A stretch of DNA of 64,000 nt from Pseudomonadota bacterium (lineage in GTDB: Bacteria > Pseudomonadota > Gammaproteobacteria > Steroidobacterales > Woeseiaceae). The stretch lies in contig JAQCAD010000005.1 of the NCBI GenBank assembly GCA_027621915.1, positions 1-64,000 on the forward strand. The letters run 5' to 3'. The position numbers and the translations under genes were made by a program. The stretch's first letter is position 1; the number at the start of each line of letters is the position of its first letter. Positions 26,913-37,068 of the stretch are shown in pieces. The notes under the pieces were generated by a model. That model saw only the letters and a program-made list of their open reading frames with translations. It did not search any database and was not told the DNA's origin.

Positions 26913-27631
26913 TGCAATGACGGTGAACCCGGCAAATCACTTTCGTCACCGAACATGACCCGATCAAAAACGTTGACGAGATCTTCCGCTCGCTGAGGAC
27001 CGATGACAAACATTTTCTTGTTGATCAGAAAATCAGGCACACCGGTCACGCCGAACCGCCGCACCTCTGCTTCCTGAGAAAGAACAATCTGCCTGGAACG
27101 TTCGTCTTCGAGCGTCGTGAATACCTCAGTAGCTCCCAGGCCAGCCTCCGCGCCCAGTTCGGCGAGCACTTCGCGATCGGAGATATCAAGGCCCAGCGCG
27201 AAGAAACCATACAGAATTTTCTCCGCGAGCAACGACGTATCAGCACTTTGCTGTTGGGCGAGGTTCATGAGCCGGTGAGCATTCAATGTATTCGGAACAT
27301 GAGTTATCCGATCAAAGCGAAAATCGATGCCTTGCGCTTTTCCAGCCAGCACCAGTCCATCAAGTGTCGGCTGCAGTTTCTCCGGATCCCCAAACTTTGC
27401 GGAAATGTAGTCCGCCAACGGCATGCCATGATCCGGCATTTCCGGATTAATCTGAAACGGATACCAGGTCACATTGCTTGGCCCATGAACGGCTGCCAAC
27501 GCATCGTCCAGTCGCTTCTTGCCGAGGAAACTCCATGGGCAAGCCAAGTCTGCAATAACGTCAACCTGTAACGTCGCCTCCGGACGAGGCAGAACGCCCC
27601 TCCACATTTTCCCGGTTCCTGATCCGATCAT
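26909..27631 (-). CDS. DsbA-family (FrnE-like) thiol oxidoreductase
   Basis: A 240-residue cytoplasmic protein with a thioredoxin fold interrupted by a helical insertion. The active-site motif has a single cysteine, ACPWS near residue 30. The cis-proline region VTGVPDFLINKKMFVIGPQ is conserved, as in FrnE and 2-hydroxychromene-2-carboxylate isomerase-like proteins. There is no signal peptide, so it is not a periplasmic DsbA. With one Cys, it is better described as FrnE-like or isomerase-like than as a disulfide oxidase. GAGGTAACT precedes ATG 27631. Confidence 0.85.
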   Translation of the reverse strand: MIGSGTGKMWRGVLPRPEATLQVDVIADLACPWSFLGKKRLDDALAAVHGPSNVTWYPFQINPEMPDHGMPLADYISAKFGDPEKLQPTLDGLVLAGKAQGIDFRFDRITHVPNTLNAHRLMNLAQQQSADTSLLAEKILYGFFALGLDISDREVLAELGAEAGLGATEVFTTLEDERSRQIVLSQEAEVRRFGVTGVPDFLINKKMFVIGPQRAEDLVNVFDRVMFGDESDLPGSPSLH

Positions 27632-27812
27632 AGTTACCTCTACATAAGGTTCACTTGTCGCGATTCAAGTCTGCCTAACCCTTGCTGAACGCAAGCTTAG
27701 CGCCAGACTCTCTCAATTGGAGTCGGACAGGTGCATAAAGTTTTGGCGGGTTCAGCAGTATTTTTCCCGATTTTGATGACAAATCGGCTCATTTCGACGC
27801 TGGGCAGGACGA

Positions 27813-28232
27813 TTAGTGGCGCCTGAGCTGTTTCTGGATCGCCAATGTACCGCGCGTGTAGGCAATAAATGCGGCGCCCCCGGCAATCAGGAAATTGATG
27901 ATTTCTTCCGTCGTCACAATGCCCGCGCCCGTGCTCAACATGCTGTCAGTTATATTCATCACTCTTGCGCCCATGGTAATGATCAACATTGACAGTGTCA
28001 CAAGCGACTCGGATGTCGCCACCCAGGTACTCCACGCCGGACGCCAGAACATCAACCCCAGGCAAAGAAAACAAATGCCATAATAGAAAGCACGCCAACC
28101 GGGAAATGCGTCCAATGAAGCGAGGCGGATGTTGATGCCGAACGCGTAGTCGAGCAACAGAAATACCGCGGTCGCTGAATAGTAGAGCCGGAGCGCATTA
28201 ACGGATAACGGATTATCGGAGTTGCTGGTCAT
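27813..28232 (-). CDS. Small four-helix membrane protein, uncharacterised
   Basis: A 139-residue protein with about four hydrophobic segments (TAVFLLLDYAFGI; AFYYGICFLCLGLMFW; SESLVTLSMLIITMGARVM; IINFLIAGGAAFIAYTRG). I do not recognise a named family. It diverges from msrPQ across 75 bp that contain a perfect palindrome, so a shared regulator is conceivable. No catalytic motifs are visible. Confidence 0.68.
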   Translation of the reverse strand: MTSNSDNPLSVNALRLYYSATAVFLLLDYAFGINIRLASLDAFPGWRAFYYGICFLCLGLMFWRPAWSTWVATSESLVTLSMLIITMGARVMNITDSMLSTGAGIVTTEEIINFLIAGGAAFIAYTRGTLAIQKQLRRH

Positions 28233-28276
28233 TAATTCGCCAATGGTCGCAATATTTGGGGTACGGGACCGGTCTG

Positions 28277-28291
28277 TTAGACTAAGTCTAA
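28277..28291. promoter_or_regulatory. Palindromic candidate operator between msrP and a divergent membrane-protein gene
   Basis: TTAGACT-A-AGTCTAA is a perfect 7+1+7 inverted repeat, 16 bases before the GTG of msrP. Its location and symmetry suit a dimeric repressor or activator site. No regulator gene is adjacent, and the binding protein is unknown. Confidence 0.45.
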
Positions 28292-28307
28292 ACTGTCGGA
28301 GAGTAAT

Positions 28308-29291
28308 GTGCTGATCAAAAAGCCTGCAGATATTCGCCCATCGGAAATTACCAGCCAGGACAACTACCTCAGTCGCCGAAAATTCATGCGAGCCGCAGCG
28401 CTCGCTGGCAGCTCGCTGGTCGCCGGGGAGGTTTTTTCTGCCGCTATCCCGGATAAAAAACGAGCGAAACTGTCCGGTGTGGTATCAAGCGAGTATTCAA
28501 CCGATGAGGCGCGCAACAGCTACGACGACATAACGACTTACAACAATTACTACGAGTTCGGTGTGCGCAAGGAAGACCCTTATCTCAATTCCCAGGGGTT
28601 CAATCCGCAACCGTGGTCGATAGAGGTGTCGGGTGAGGCAGAAATCACTGGCCGTTTCGCGCTGGAGGATTTCGTGAATCCGTATACCCTTGAAGAACGG
28701 ATCTATCGCCTGCGCTGCGTCGAAGCCTGGTCAATGGTAATCCCCTGGGTCGGCATTTCGCTGGCTGACGTCATCAAACGATTCAAGCCGCTGTCCAGCG
28801 CCAAGTATGTTGTATTCGAAACCCTGCTCGACAAGGAAAGAATGCCGGGACAACGGTCGCGCTCTCTGCGCTGGCCCTATGTGGAAGGCTTGACCATTGC
28901 GGAGGCAACCAACCCATTGCCAATTCTTGCCGTAGGCGTTTACGGTGAAGTACTCCCTAACCAGAACGGCGCGCCGCTTCGCCTGATCGTGCCGTGGAAA
29001 TACGGCTTCAAGAGTATCAAGGGAATTGTGCGGATGCATTTCAGCGATTCGCGACCAGCAACGAGCTGGGAAATCGCCGCACCGCACGAGTACGGCTTCT
29101 ATGCAAATGTAAATCCTGAGGTAGACCACCCCCGCTGGAGCCAGGCGAGAGAGCGAAGAATCGGATCCGAACAAGGCAGCGGCTTGCAAAGCCTGTTCTC
29201 GGCGACGAAACAGGACACCAAAATTTTCAATGGTTACGGTGAGCAGGTCGCGCATCTGTACGATGGATTGGATCTCAGAAAAAACTTCTGA
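28308..29291 (+). CDS. msrP: Protein-methionine-sulfoxide reductase catalytic subunit MsrP (YedY)
   Basis: A periplasmic molybdoenzyme that repairs oxidised methionines. The 327-residue precursor has a Tat signal (LSRRKFMRAAALAGSSLVAG) and the sulfite-oxidase fold. The molybdenum-ligating cysteine is in YRLRCVEAWSMVIPWVG, and PLRLIVPWKYGFKSIKGI is a conserved family segment. It starts with GTG 28308, preceded by GGAGAG. It is followed within 8 bases by msrQ, its membrane partner. The upstream palindrome may regulate both. Needs the molybdopterin cofactor; a moeA-like gene lies at 45.7 kb. Confidence 0.95.
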   Translation: MLIKKPADIRPSEITSQDNYLSRRKFMRAAALAGSSLVAGEVFSAAIPDKKRAKLSGVVSSEYSTDEARNSYDDITTYNNYYEFGVRKEDPYLNSQGFNPQPWSIEVSGEAEITGRFALEDFVNPYTLEERIYRLRCVEAWSMVIPWVGISLADVIKRFKPLSSAKYVVFETLLDKERMPGQRSRSLRWPYVEGLTIAEATNPLPILAVGVYGEVLPNQNGAPLRLIVPWKYGFKSIKGIVRMHFSDSRPATSWEIAAPHEYGFYANVNPEVDHPRWSQARERRIGSEQGSGLQSLFSATKQDTKIFNGYGEQVAHLYDGLDLRKNF

Positions 29292-29298
29292 TCGCGAC

Positions 29299-29916
29299 AT
29301 GGACACAGTCCGTCAAATTCGCTTCATTTGGAAGCCGTTTGTATTTATCGCCAGCCTTGTTCCTTTCGCCCTGGTCATCGGCGATCTGTTTGACGTCACC
29401 GGAAGCCTCGGCGCCAATCCGGTAGAGGAAATACAGGACCGCTTTGGTAACTGGGGCCTGCGCTATATTCTGATTGCGTTGTCAGTTACCCCGTTGCGAG
29501 CAATAAGCCACTGGAATTGGCTCGTCCGCTTTCGCCGTATGCTCGGCCTGTTCGCATTCTTCTACATCCTGATGCATTTCCTGACATGGCTGGTTCTGGA
29601 CCAGGGAATCCTGCTCTCGGCGATCACGGAAGATATCGTGAAGCGTCCATTTATTACGATCGGTTTTTCCGCGTTCCTGATTCTTACTGCTCTCGCCGCG
29701 ACGTCTACGGCCGGCATTCGGCGGCGGTTGGGACGTCGCTGGCAGAAACTGCACAACTGGGTTTACGTCGCGGCGATCCTGGGTGTCTGGCACTACTGGT
29801 GGCAGGTTAAGCTCGACGCCAGCGACCCTGCCATTTACGCGGTGATACTCGTCGCGCTGCTGGCATATCGTCTTTGGCGCCGAAGGAGCCAGGCGCGCAT
29901 TCGTGCCGGGGCCTGA
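29299..29916 (+). CDS. msrQ: MsrPQ haem-binding membrane subunit MsrQ
   Basis: A 205-residue integral membrane protein of the ferric-reductase-like transmembrane family that passes electrons from quinones or flavin to MsrP. There are about five to six helices, with histidines in the expected places (ISHWNWLVRFRRMLGLFAFFYILMHF and LHNWVYVAAILGVWHYWW, read in part). Start at ATG 29299, in place of longer frames that overlap msrP. It lies eight bases from the msrP stop, as in other proteobacteria. Confidence 0.93.
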   Translation: MDTVRQIRFIWKPFVFIASLVPFALVIGDLFDVTGSLGANPVEEIQDRFGNWGLRYILIALSVTPLRAISHWNWLVRFRRMLGLFAFFYILMHFLTWLVLDQGILLSAITEDIVKRPFITIGFSAFLILTALAATSTAGIRRRLGRRWQKLHNWVYVAAILGVWHYWWQVKLDASDPAIYAVILVALLAYRLWRRRSQARIRAGA

Positions 29917-30039
29917 TTAGCCCTGACCAGCATTTCACGCGATCGGCCTATCTGCTAACGTGACAAACCTGTCGTAAGCGTGAAGGTCCTGTGCTTGGAG
30001 CGACTGTGACCTGCCCCTGAAGTAATAACGGAGACTGCC

Positions 30040-30762
30040 GTGGCAATCGCTGCCTGGAAACGATTTGAGAAAACGCCTGGCTGGCAACGCAAGAAACGCT
30101 TCCTCAAGCGACTGACCGGCAAGGAGCTCCGTCTGAAAGTCGATCTCGTCGTACCAACGATCAAGGACGGCGGCTGGTGGTTCGCTCCCGAGCATCTCGA
30201 CGGTGACAGCATTGTTTACTCTCTCGGCGTCGGTGATGAAATCAATTTCGACCTGTCGATTATCAGTAAGTATGGCGTTGAGGTCTTCGCATTTGATCCA
30301 ACGCCGTCGTCGATCAACATGCTCGATCACAGTGCGCTGCCGAAACGTTTTCATTTTCATCCATGGGCGGTAACGGCGATCGATGGGAGCCTCAAATTCT
30401 ATCCGCGCCTCAAAAAAGACGGTAGCAAATCGAATGTCATGTTTACGATGATTCCGGAGGAAGGAACGAAACATGACGTTATCGAGGTTCCGGCCTATTC
30501 ACTAAAATCCATTACCGAAAAACTCGGGCATGACCGGATCGATCTGCTGAAAATGGATATCGAAGGCGCAGAGTACGAGGTGCTTGAGGGATTACTGGGG
30601 TCTCCAGTATTGCCAACCCAGCTCCTGGTAGAGTTTCATCATCGATTCGTCGAAAACGGCCTGCAGAGAACCTACGACATCATCGACCGTCTGCGGGCGT
30701 CCGGATACAGGATTTTCGCCATCTCTGAGATCGGTCGGGAAATTTCGTTCATCAAGCAATAA
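30040..30762 (+). CDS. FkbM-family methyltransferase
   Basis: A 240-residue SAM-dependent methyltransferase. Motif I is VYSLGVGDEINFDLSI (GVGDE), motif II gives EVFAFDPTP, and the FkbM-typical IDLLKMDIEGAEYEVLEGL is complete. It starts at GTG 30040, with ACGGAGA upstream. FkbM enzymes O-methylate polyketides, sugars or lipids, and no biosynthetic neighbours identify the substrate. A strong bidirectional terminator separates it from groL. Confidence 0.88.
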   Translation: MAIAAWKRFEKTPGWQRKKRFLKRLTGKELRLKVDLVVPTIKDGGWWFAPEHLDGDSIVYSLGVGDEINFDLSIISKYGVEVFAFDPTPSSINMLDHSALPKRFHFHPWAVTAIDGSLKFYPRLKKDGSKSNVMFTMIPEEGTKHDVIEVPAYSLKSITEKLGHDRIDLLKMDIEGAEYEVLEGLLGSPVLPTQLLVEFHHRFVENGLQRTYDIIDRLRASGYRIFAISEIGREISFIKQ

Positions 30763-30776
30763 ACCGACGCATTAAA

Positions 30777-30802
30777 AAAGGGCGCACTTTCGTGCGCCCT
30801 TT
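30777..30802. terminator. Bidirectional intrinsic terminator between the FkbM gene and groL
   Basis: AAAGGGCGCAC - TTTC - GTGCGCCCTTT forms an 11-bp stem with a tetraloop. An A-run precedes it and a T-rich stretch follows, so it can terminate both the plus-strand FkbM gene and the minus-strand groSL operon. Confidence 0.9.
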
Positions 30803-30832
30803 CTATTTCCTGCCGTATTGGCTCGATCAGGC

Positions 30833-32491
<1,659 letters not shown>

Positions 32492-32534
32492 TTAGCTTGA
32501 ATTCTGTAAAAGTAACGTCAGTAGCTAACGCCGT

Positions 32535-32828
32535 TTATTTGCCTTCAATGACGCCCATGATGTCGTCTTCTTTCATCACCAGAAGTTCTACACCATCGAT
32601 CTTCACTTCAGTGCCGGAGTATTTTCCGAACAGCACTTTGTCGCCGGCTTTGACGTCAGGAGCACGGACATCGCCGTTTTCCAGTATTTTGCCCTTACCG
32701 ACGGCGACGACTTCACCCTTGATCGGTTTCTCGGCTGCAGCATCAGGGATCACGATTCCACCGGGGGAAGTGCGCTCCTCTTCCATGCGCTTGACGATAA
32801 CCCGATCATGAAGCGGACGAATGTTCAT
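32535..32828 (-). CDS. groS: Co-chaperonin GroES (10 kDa)
   Basis: A 97-residue GroES. It begins [20 protein letters not shown]; the mobile loop includes [11 protein letters not shown], which contacts GroEL, and the roof and core follow ([18 protein letters not shown]). A GAGGAG Shine-Dalgarno precedes the ATG. First gene of groSL, behind a sigma-70 promoter and a perfect CIRCE operator. Confidence 0.99.
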   Translation of the reverse strand: MNIRPLHDRVIVKRMEEERTSPGGIVIPDAAAEKPIKGEVVAVGKGKILENGDVRAPDVKAGDKVLFGKYSGTEVKIDGVELLVMKEDDIMGVIEGK

Positions 32829-32891
32829 CGATTACAACTCCTCTAAATTATTGATTATTAACCGATTATCTCGGTAGACGGCCGTGAGTTG

Positions 32892-32918
32892 TTAGCACTC
32901 GGCCGTGGGGAGTGCTAA
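32892..32918 (-). promoter_or_regulatory. CIRCE operator (HrcA site)
   Basis: TTAGCACTC-N9-GAGTGCTAA, a perfect match to the CIRCE consensus, lies between the promoter and groS. HrcA binding here represses groSL and heat shock relieves it. The hrcA gene itself is not in the window. Confidence 0.97.
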
Positions 32919-32945
32919 TCATAGGGGCAGCGCTGCAAAATTCAA
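32918..32945 (-). promoter_or_regulatory. Sigma-70 promoter of groSL
   Basis: On the minus strand TTGAAT (32940-32945), 16-bp spacer, TATGAT (32918-32923). The -10 abuts the CIRCE operator and shares one base with it, so HrcA would block initiation directly. Confidence 0.75.
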
Positions 32946-33101
32946 GCCCTTGCCGGGAAAACTGACGATTGGATCCATGACTTGAGCCATCCCGGGCGGT
33001 ATGCTCTCGATCCAAATGCACAACTTGCCCCAGATAATCCGGTAACATTTTGGGGCGCGAGATGGTCAGAGTAGAGACTGGATCAACCAAGACCCCGAAT
33101 A

Positions 33102-35363
33102 ATGACAACACGACTCAAAAACGCCCGCTTACTGATTCTTCTGTGCCTGCCATTGCTGACACAGTTCGCGTCAGCCCAGGATGATGAAATCCTCCATCCC
33201 GAGGAGGCCTATCGCTATGCCGCAGCCGACACAGGCAGTGCGATCGAAATCGATTGGGTCGTTGAGGACGGCTACTACCTCTATCGCGGCAAAATGTCCT
33301 ACGCAAGTGGGTCAGATTCGATCGTACTCGGCGATTACGTGTTGCCAGAGGGCGAACATCACGAAGATGAGTTCTTTGGCGTGCAGCCGGTTTACCGAAA
33401 CCGGTTTTTTGTCAGCATTCCTTACACGGTTGTTGGCGCCGCGCCTCTGGCAATGGAGCTCGTCATCAAGTCCCAGGGCTGTGCCGACATCGGCATTTGC
33501 TACCCGCCCCAGACCTGGACCGAAAGCATTAAATTGGTCGCAAGAAATGACCTGCCGGGAAAAATCGATCTCGGTAATTCGTTTGGCACATTTGGCGGCG
33601 CTAACAGCGACTTTTTGCCCGTAGATGAGGTGTTCCAGCCGATTCTGACGGCTATCGACGGCAATAATGTCGAAGTCGCTATCCGCGTCACCGATGGCTA
33701 TTACCTCTACAGGGACAAGATATCCGCATCCGTAATATCTGATTCCGCCCAGGCGGGTCTTCTTGAATTGCCGGCAGGCGAGAAAAAGACAGATCAGTAT
33801 TTTGGCGAGATGGAGGTTTACCACGGAGACGTCTTCGGAAAGCTGGCGATAGCGCGTGCGACACCCGAGGCGATGAAGCTCGACGTTGAGTTGAAGTACC
33901 AGGGTTGCGCCGATGGCGGTATTTGCTATCCGCCCATTACCAGGGTCATCCAGGTCTCTCTGCCGGAAGCAACTGCAATTTCCGCATTGTCCGCTGTATC
34001 GGCGGCGTCGCCCCGCGCGCCGATATCCGAACAAGGCCGACTGGCGCAAGTAATCACAACCTCGGCGATGGGATCGGTCGTCGCCACATTTTTCGGTCTT
34101 GGCCTGCTCCTCGCATTTACCCCCTGTGTGTTGCCCATGGTGCCGATCCTTTCCGGCATCATCGCCGGCGACGGCGACAAAACCAGTTCATCCCGCGGAT
34201 TTTGGCTGGCTTTGAGTTACGTGATGGGTATGGCACTCGTTTATACCGCTGCCGGCGTGGCCGCAGCCGCGGCAGGCTTGCAGTTGCAGGCCATGTTCAA
34301 TCAACCGTGGGTGCTCGTCGGATTTTCCAGTCTGTTTGTCATACTGGCGCTTAGCATGTTCGGCATGTTTGATTTGCAGATGCCCTCAGCAATCCAGACA
34401 CGAATGGCCAACGCGAGTGGCAACCAGAAAAGAGGGACGGCGATCGGCGCCTTCGTCATGGGGGCGCTTTCGTCCCTGGTCGTAACGGCCTGCGTAGCGC
34501 CGGCTCTCATCGCGACCTTAACGGTAATGGCACAGACGGGCGACATGCTGCGCGGCGGAACGGCATTGTTTGCCATGAGCCTTGGCATGGGCGCGCCACT
34601 CCTTCTCGTCGGCGCTGCGCAAGGCAAATATCTGCCGAAGGCCGGCGCCTGGATGGTCGCAGTCAAGAATGCATTCGGTTTCATGATGCTCGGCATGGGT
34701 ATCTGGATGATGTCCCGCATATTGCCCGGCGAGGTGACGCTCGCGGCTTACGGTATCCTGATATTTATGGCCGGCGTATATCTTGGCGGTCTAACGCAAC
34801 TAACCCCTGATTCTCTCGGTACGCGAAAACTTGGCAAGGGTCTGGGTTTGCTTGCCATCATTTACGGCGCCGTACTTCTGGTCGGATCACTCGCCGGCAG
34901 TAACAGCATGCTGCGACCGCTTGCTGCACTGAATAGCGGGATTGGTACGACCGGCGTCGCCCAGCACAGCGGCCTGGATTTCCAGCGAATCAAGACGACG
35001 GGCGATCTCGATGCGGCGCTCGCGCGAGCATCCGCCGATGGCAAGTCAGCGATGCTCGATTTCTATGCAGACTGGTGTGTTTCCTGTATAGAGATGGAGG
35101 AGTACACGTTCACCGATAGTGGCGTTCAGGATTCGCTGTCCGGCACGGTACTGTTGCAGGCCGACGTCACAGCCAATGACGATGAAGATCAGGCGCTGCT
35201 GAAACGTTTCGGTGTTTTCGGGCCGCCAACAATTATCTTTTTTGGCAATGACGGCACACAGCGCCACGGCTATGAAGTTGTTGGATACATGAAAGCAAAG
35301 GATTTTGCGGAACACGTCAGGATGGCGACGGGAAATAACGCAGACTTAAGCGCGAAGAACTAA
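33102..35363 (+). CDS. dsbD: Thiol:disulfide interchange protein DsbD with two tandem alpha domains
   Basis: Carries electrons from cytoplasmic thioredoxin to the periplasm. The 753-residue protein has a signal peptide and then two copies of the DsbD N-terminal (alpha) domain, each with its CxxxxxC pair (GCADIGICYPP near residue 127 and GCADGGICYPP near 270). The eight-helix beta domain follows (FTPCVLPMVPILSG; VVTACVAPALIATL supply the two membrane cysteines), and then the C-terminal thioredoxin-like gamma domain (YADWCVSCIEME). Most DsbD proteins have one alpha domain, so the duplication is unusual. It is followed after six bases by a TlpA-like gene, a probable client. Confidence 0.96.
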   Translation: MTTRLKNARLLILLCLPLLTQFASAQDDEILHPEEAYRYAAADTGSAIEIDWVVEDGYYLYRGKMSYASGSDSIVLGDYVLPEGEHHEDEFFGVQPVYRNRFFVSIPYTVVGAAPLAMELVIKSQGCADIGICYPPQTWTESIKLVARNDLPGKIDLGNSFGTFGGANSDFLPVDEVFQPILTAIDGNNVEVAIRVTDGYYLYRDKISASVISDSAQAGLLELPAGEKKTDQYFGEMEVYHGDVFGKLAIARATPEAMKLDVELKYQGCADGGICYPPITRVIQVSLPEATAISALSAVSAASPRAPISEQGRLAQVITTSAMGSVVATFFGLGLLLAFTPCVLPMVPILSGIIAGDGDKTSSSRGFWLALSYVMGMALVYTAAGVAAAAAGLQLQAMFNQPWVLVGFSSLFVILALSMFGMFDLQMPSAIQTRMANASGNQKRGTAIGAFVMGALSSLVVTACVAPALIATLTVMAQTGDMLRGGTALFAMSLGMGAPLLLVGAAQGKYLPKAGAWMVAVKNAFGFMMLGMGIWMMSRILPGEVTLAAYGILIFMAGVYLGGLTQLTPDSLGTRKLGKGLGLLAIIYGAVLLVGSLAGSNSMLRPLAALNSGIGTTGVAQHSGLDFQRIKTTGDLDAALARASADGKSAMLDFYADWCVSCIEMEEYTFTDSGVQDSLSGTVLLQADVTANDDEDQALLKRFGVFGPPTIIFFGNDGTQRHGYEVVGYMKAKDFAEHVRMATGNNADLSAKN

Positions 35364-35369
35364 GAAATT

Positions 35370-35984
35370 ATGAGCAAGAACCTGGCAACTGCCATAGCGC
35401 TGACCATTTTTTTGATAGCCGGTGCGGGCGGTTATATTGTAACGCGGTCACCACAAATTGCCGAAACCCCGGCTGCGGTCGACGTAACGCCCGTCGTTGA
35501 AAAAGGGGCTGCCAATACGATCGTCGACTTCGCACTGTCGGATATTGACGGCGACATGCGACAGTTATCTGAGTGGGATGGTAAGGCCCGCCTGGTTAAT
35601 TTCTGGGCGACCTGGTGCGCGCCATGTCGCCGTGAAATTCCGTTACTGAAACAGACACAGGAAGAACATGCGGCGGACAATATCCAGATAATTGGCATTG
35701 CGGTCGATTTTCCGGAACAGGTTCAGGCTTACGCTGAGGAAGCGCAGTTCAACTACCCGATACTCGTCGGGCAGGAAGATGCGATGGCCGCCGCGGAGGC
35801 GTCCGGCATCAGTTTTATTGGCCTTCCGTTCACCATGATCATTGCGCCCTCGGGCGAGCTGCTGAAATCTCATATCGGCGAGATCGTCGAAGCCCACATT
35901 GAGAAAATACTGCAGGTATTCGATGCCCTCGAAACGGGCCAAATGGACCTTGCTGCCGCCAGATCCGCGCTGGCTGACCTGTAG
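35370..35984 (+). CDS. TlpA/ResA-like membrane-anchored thioredoxin
   Basis: A 204-residue periplasmic protein. The N-terminal anchor (about 5-24) is followed by a redoxin domain with the active site WATWCAPCRREIPLL. The cis-proline loop (FIGLPFTMIIAPSG) and the extra C-terminal helix are typical of TlpA-like proteins in cytochrome maturation or copper-site assembly. Six bases after dsbD, which would reduce it, so the pair forms an electron-transfer unit. Confidence 0.9.
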   Translation: MSKNLATAIALTIFLIAGAGGYIVTRSPQIAETPAAVDVTPVVEKGAANTIVDFALSDIDGDMRQLSEWDGKARLVNFWATWCAPCRREIPLLKQTQEEHAADNIQIIGIAVDFPEQVQAYAEEAQFNYPILVGQEDAMAAAEASGISFIGLPFTMIIAPSGELLKSHIGEIVEAHIEKILQVFDALETGQMDLAAARSALADL

Positions 35985-36133
35985 GTTTCTTTGGGGCGAT
36001 CGCCAAAGATCCCGCGATATCTGCACCGACAAAGGGTCTGCCTGAAGTTTCCCCAGGCCAAACTTGCGCTATCTACCTAGAACAAGGTTACAATTGCCGT
36101 TAATTTCGGCAAACTGGCGAATAACTACAAGAA

Positions 36134-36580
36134 ATGGCCCGCCTGCTTCTCATCAATGGTCCCAATCTTAATCTGCTCGGCACACGCGAACCGGGTGTTT
36201 ACGGCAGTTCCAATCTCGCCGACATCGAACGTCGCCTGGTGGAACAGGCCAGTAATCTCAATCACGAGCTCGCCTGCTTTCAGAGCAACGCCGAACACGA
36301 AATCGTAGATCGGGTACAACTTGCCGCCACAGAGCGTGTTGACTTCATCCTGATGAATCCGGGCGCGTTTACTCACACCAGTATTGCTATTCGAGATGCG
36401 ATCCTGGCAGTCAGCATCCCGTTCATTGAAATTCACCTGAGCAATGTATTTGCTCGCGAAAATTTTCGTCATTCGAGTTATTTCAGCGATATTGCCAAAG
36501 GCTGCATCTTTGGGCTGGGCGCATATGGCTACGACATCGCATTACAGGCTGCATCCAGACTTTTGTCCGAGGAAAAATAA
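36134..36580 (+). CDS. aroQ: 3-dehydroquinate dehydratase, type II
   Basis: Third step of the shikimate pathway. The 148-residue protein has the type II signature [20 protein letters not shown] with catalytic Tyr, the [15 protein letters not shown] motif, and [18 protein letters not shown] that closes the active site. The stop overlaps the accB start by one base. aroQ-accB-accC is a common proteobacterial arrangement. Confidence 0.98.
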   Translation: MARLLLINGPNLNLLGTREPGVYGSSNLADIERRLVEQASNLNHELACFQSNAEHEIVDRVQLAATERVDFILMNPGAFTHTSIAIRDAILAVSIPFIEIHLSNVFARENFRHSSYFSDIAKGCIFGLGAYGYDIALQAASRLLSEEK

Positions 36581-37053
36581 TGGATATCAGGAAAGTAAAA
36601 AAATTGATCGAACTGCTGGACGAATCCGGGATCGCCGAGATCGAGATAACGGAAGGCGAAGAATCGGTTCGCATCAGCAGGTACGGAAGTCAGGTAGCAC
36701 ACGCACAACCAATGGCGACCATGCCGGTGCAGGCGGCGCCCGTTGCCGTACTCACCGGGGCACCCGCTCCCGCGGCGGCGCTGGTAGCCGAAGCAGACGA
36801 TGAAGGCTTCCGTGTTATTGCGCCGATGGTCGGCACCTTCTACTCGTCGTCGTCTCCCGGCTCGCCGTCGTTCGTCCAGGTTGGTGACCGAGTCAACGAG
36901 GGCGATACACTTTGTATTATTGAGGCGATGAAGATGATGAATCAGATCGTCGCCGATGTGTCGGGAACGATCAAATCGATCCGCGCGCAGAATGGCGACC
37001 CGGTTGAGTACGGACAAATACTGTTCGTAATCGATCAGCGCAACGTCAGCTGA
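36580..37053 (+). CDS. accB: Acetyl-CoA carboxylase biotin carboxyl carrier protein
   Basis: A 157-residue carrier. The N-terminal helical segment ([20 protein letters not shown]) is followed by an Ala/Pro-rich linker and a biotinyl domain with the acceptor lysine at position 118 in EAMKMMNQI. It delivers carboxybiotin between AccC and the transferase in fatty-acid synthesis. accC starts 15 bases further on. Confidence 0.99.
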   Translation: MDIRKVKKLIELLDESGIAEIEITEGEESVRISRYGSQVAHAQPMATMPVQAAPVAVLTGAPAPAAALVAEADDEGFRVIAPMVGTFYSSSSPGSPSFVQVGDRVNEGDTLCIIEAMKMMNQIVADVSGTIKSIRAQNGDPVEYGQILFVIDQRNVS

Positions 37054-37068
37054 CCGGGTCGCAAAGAT

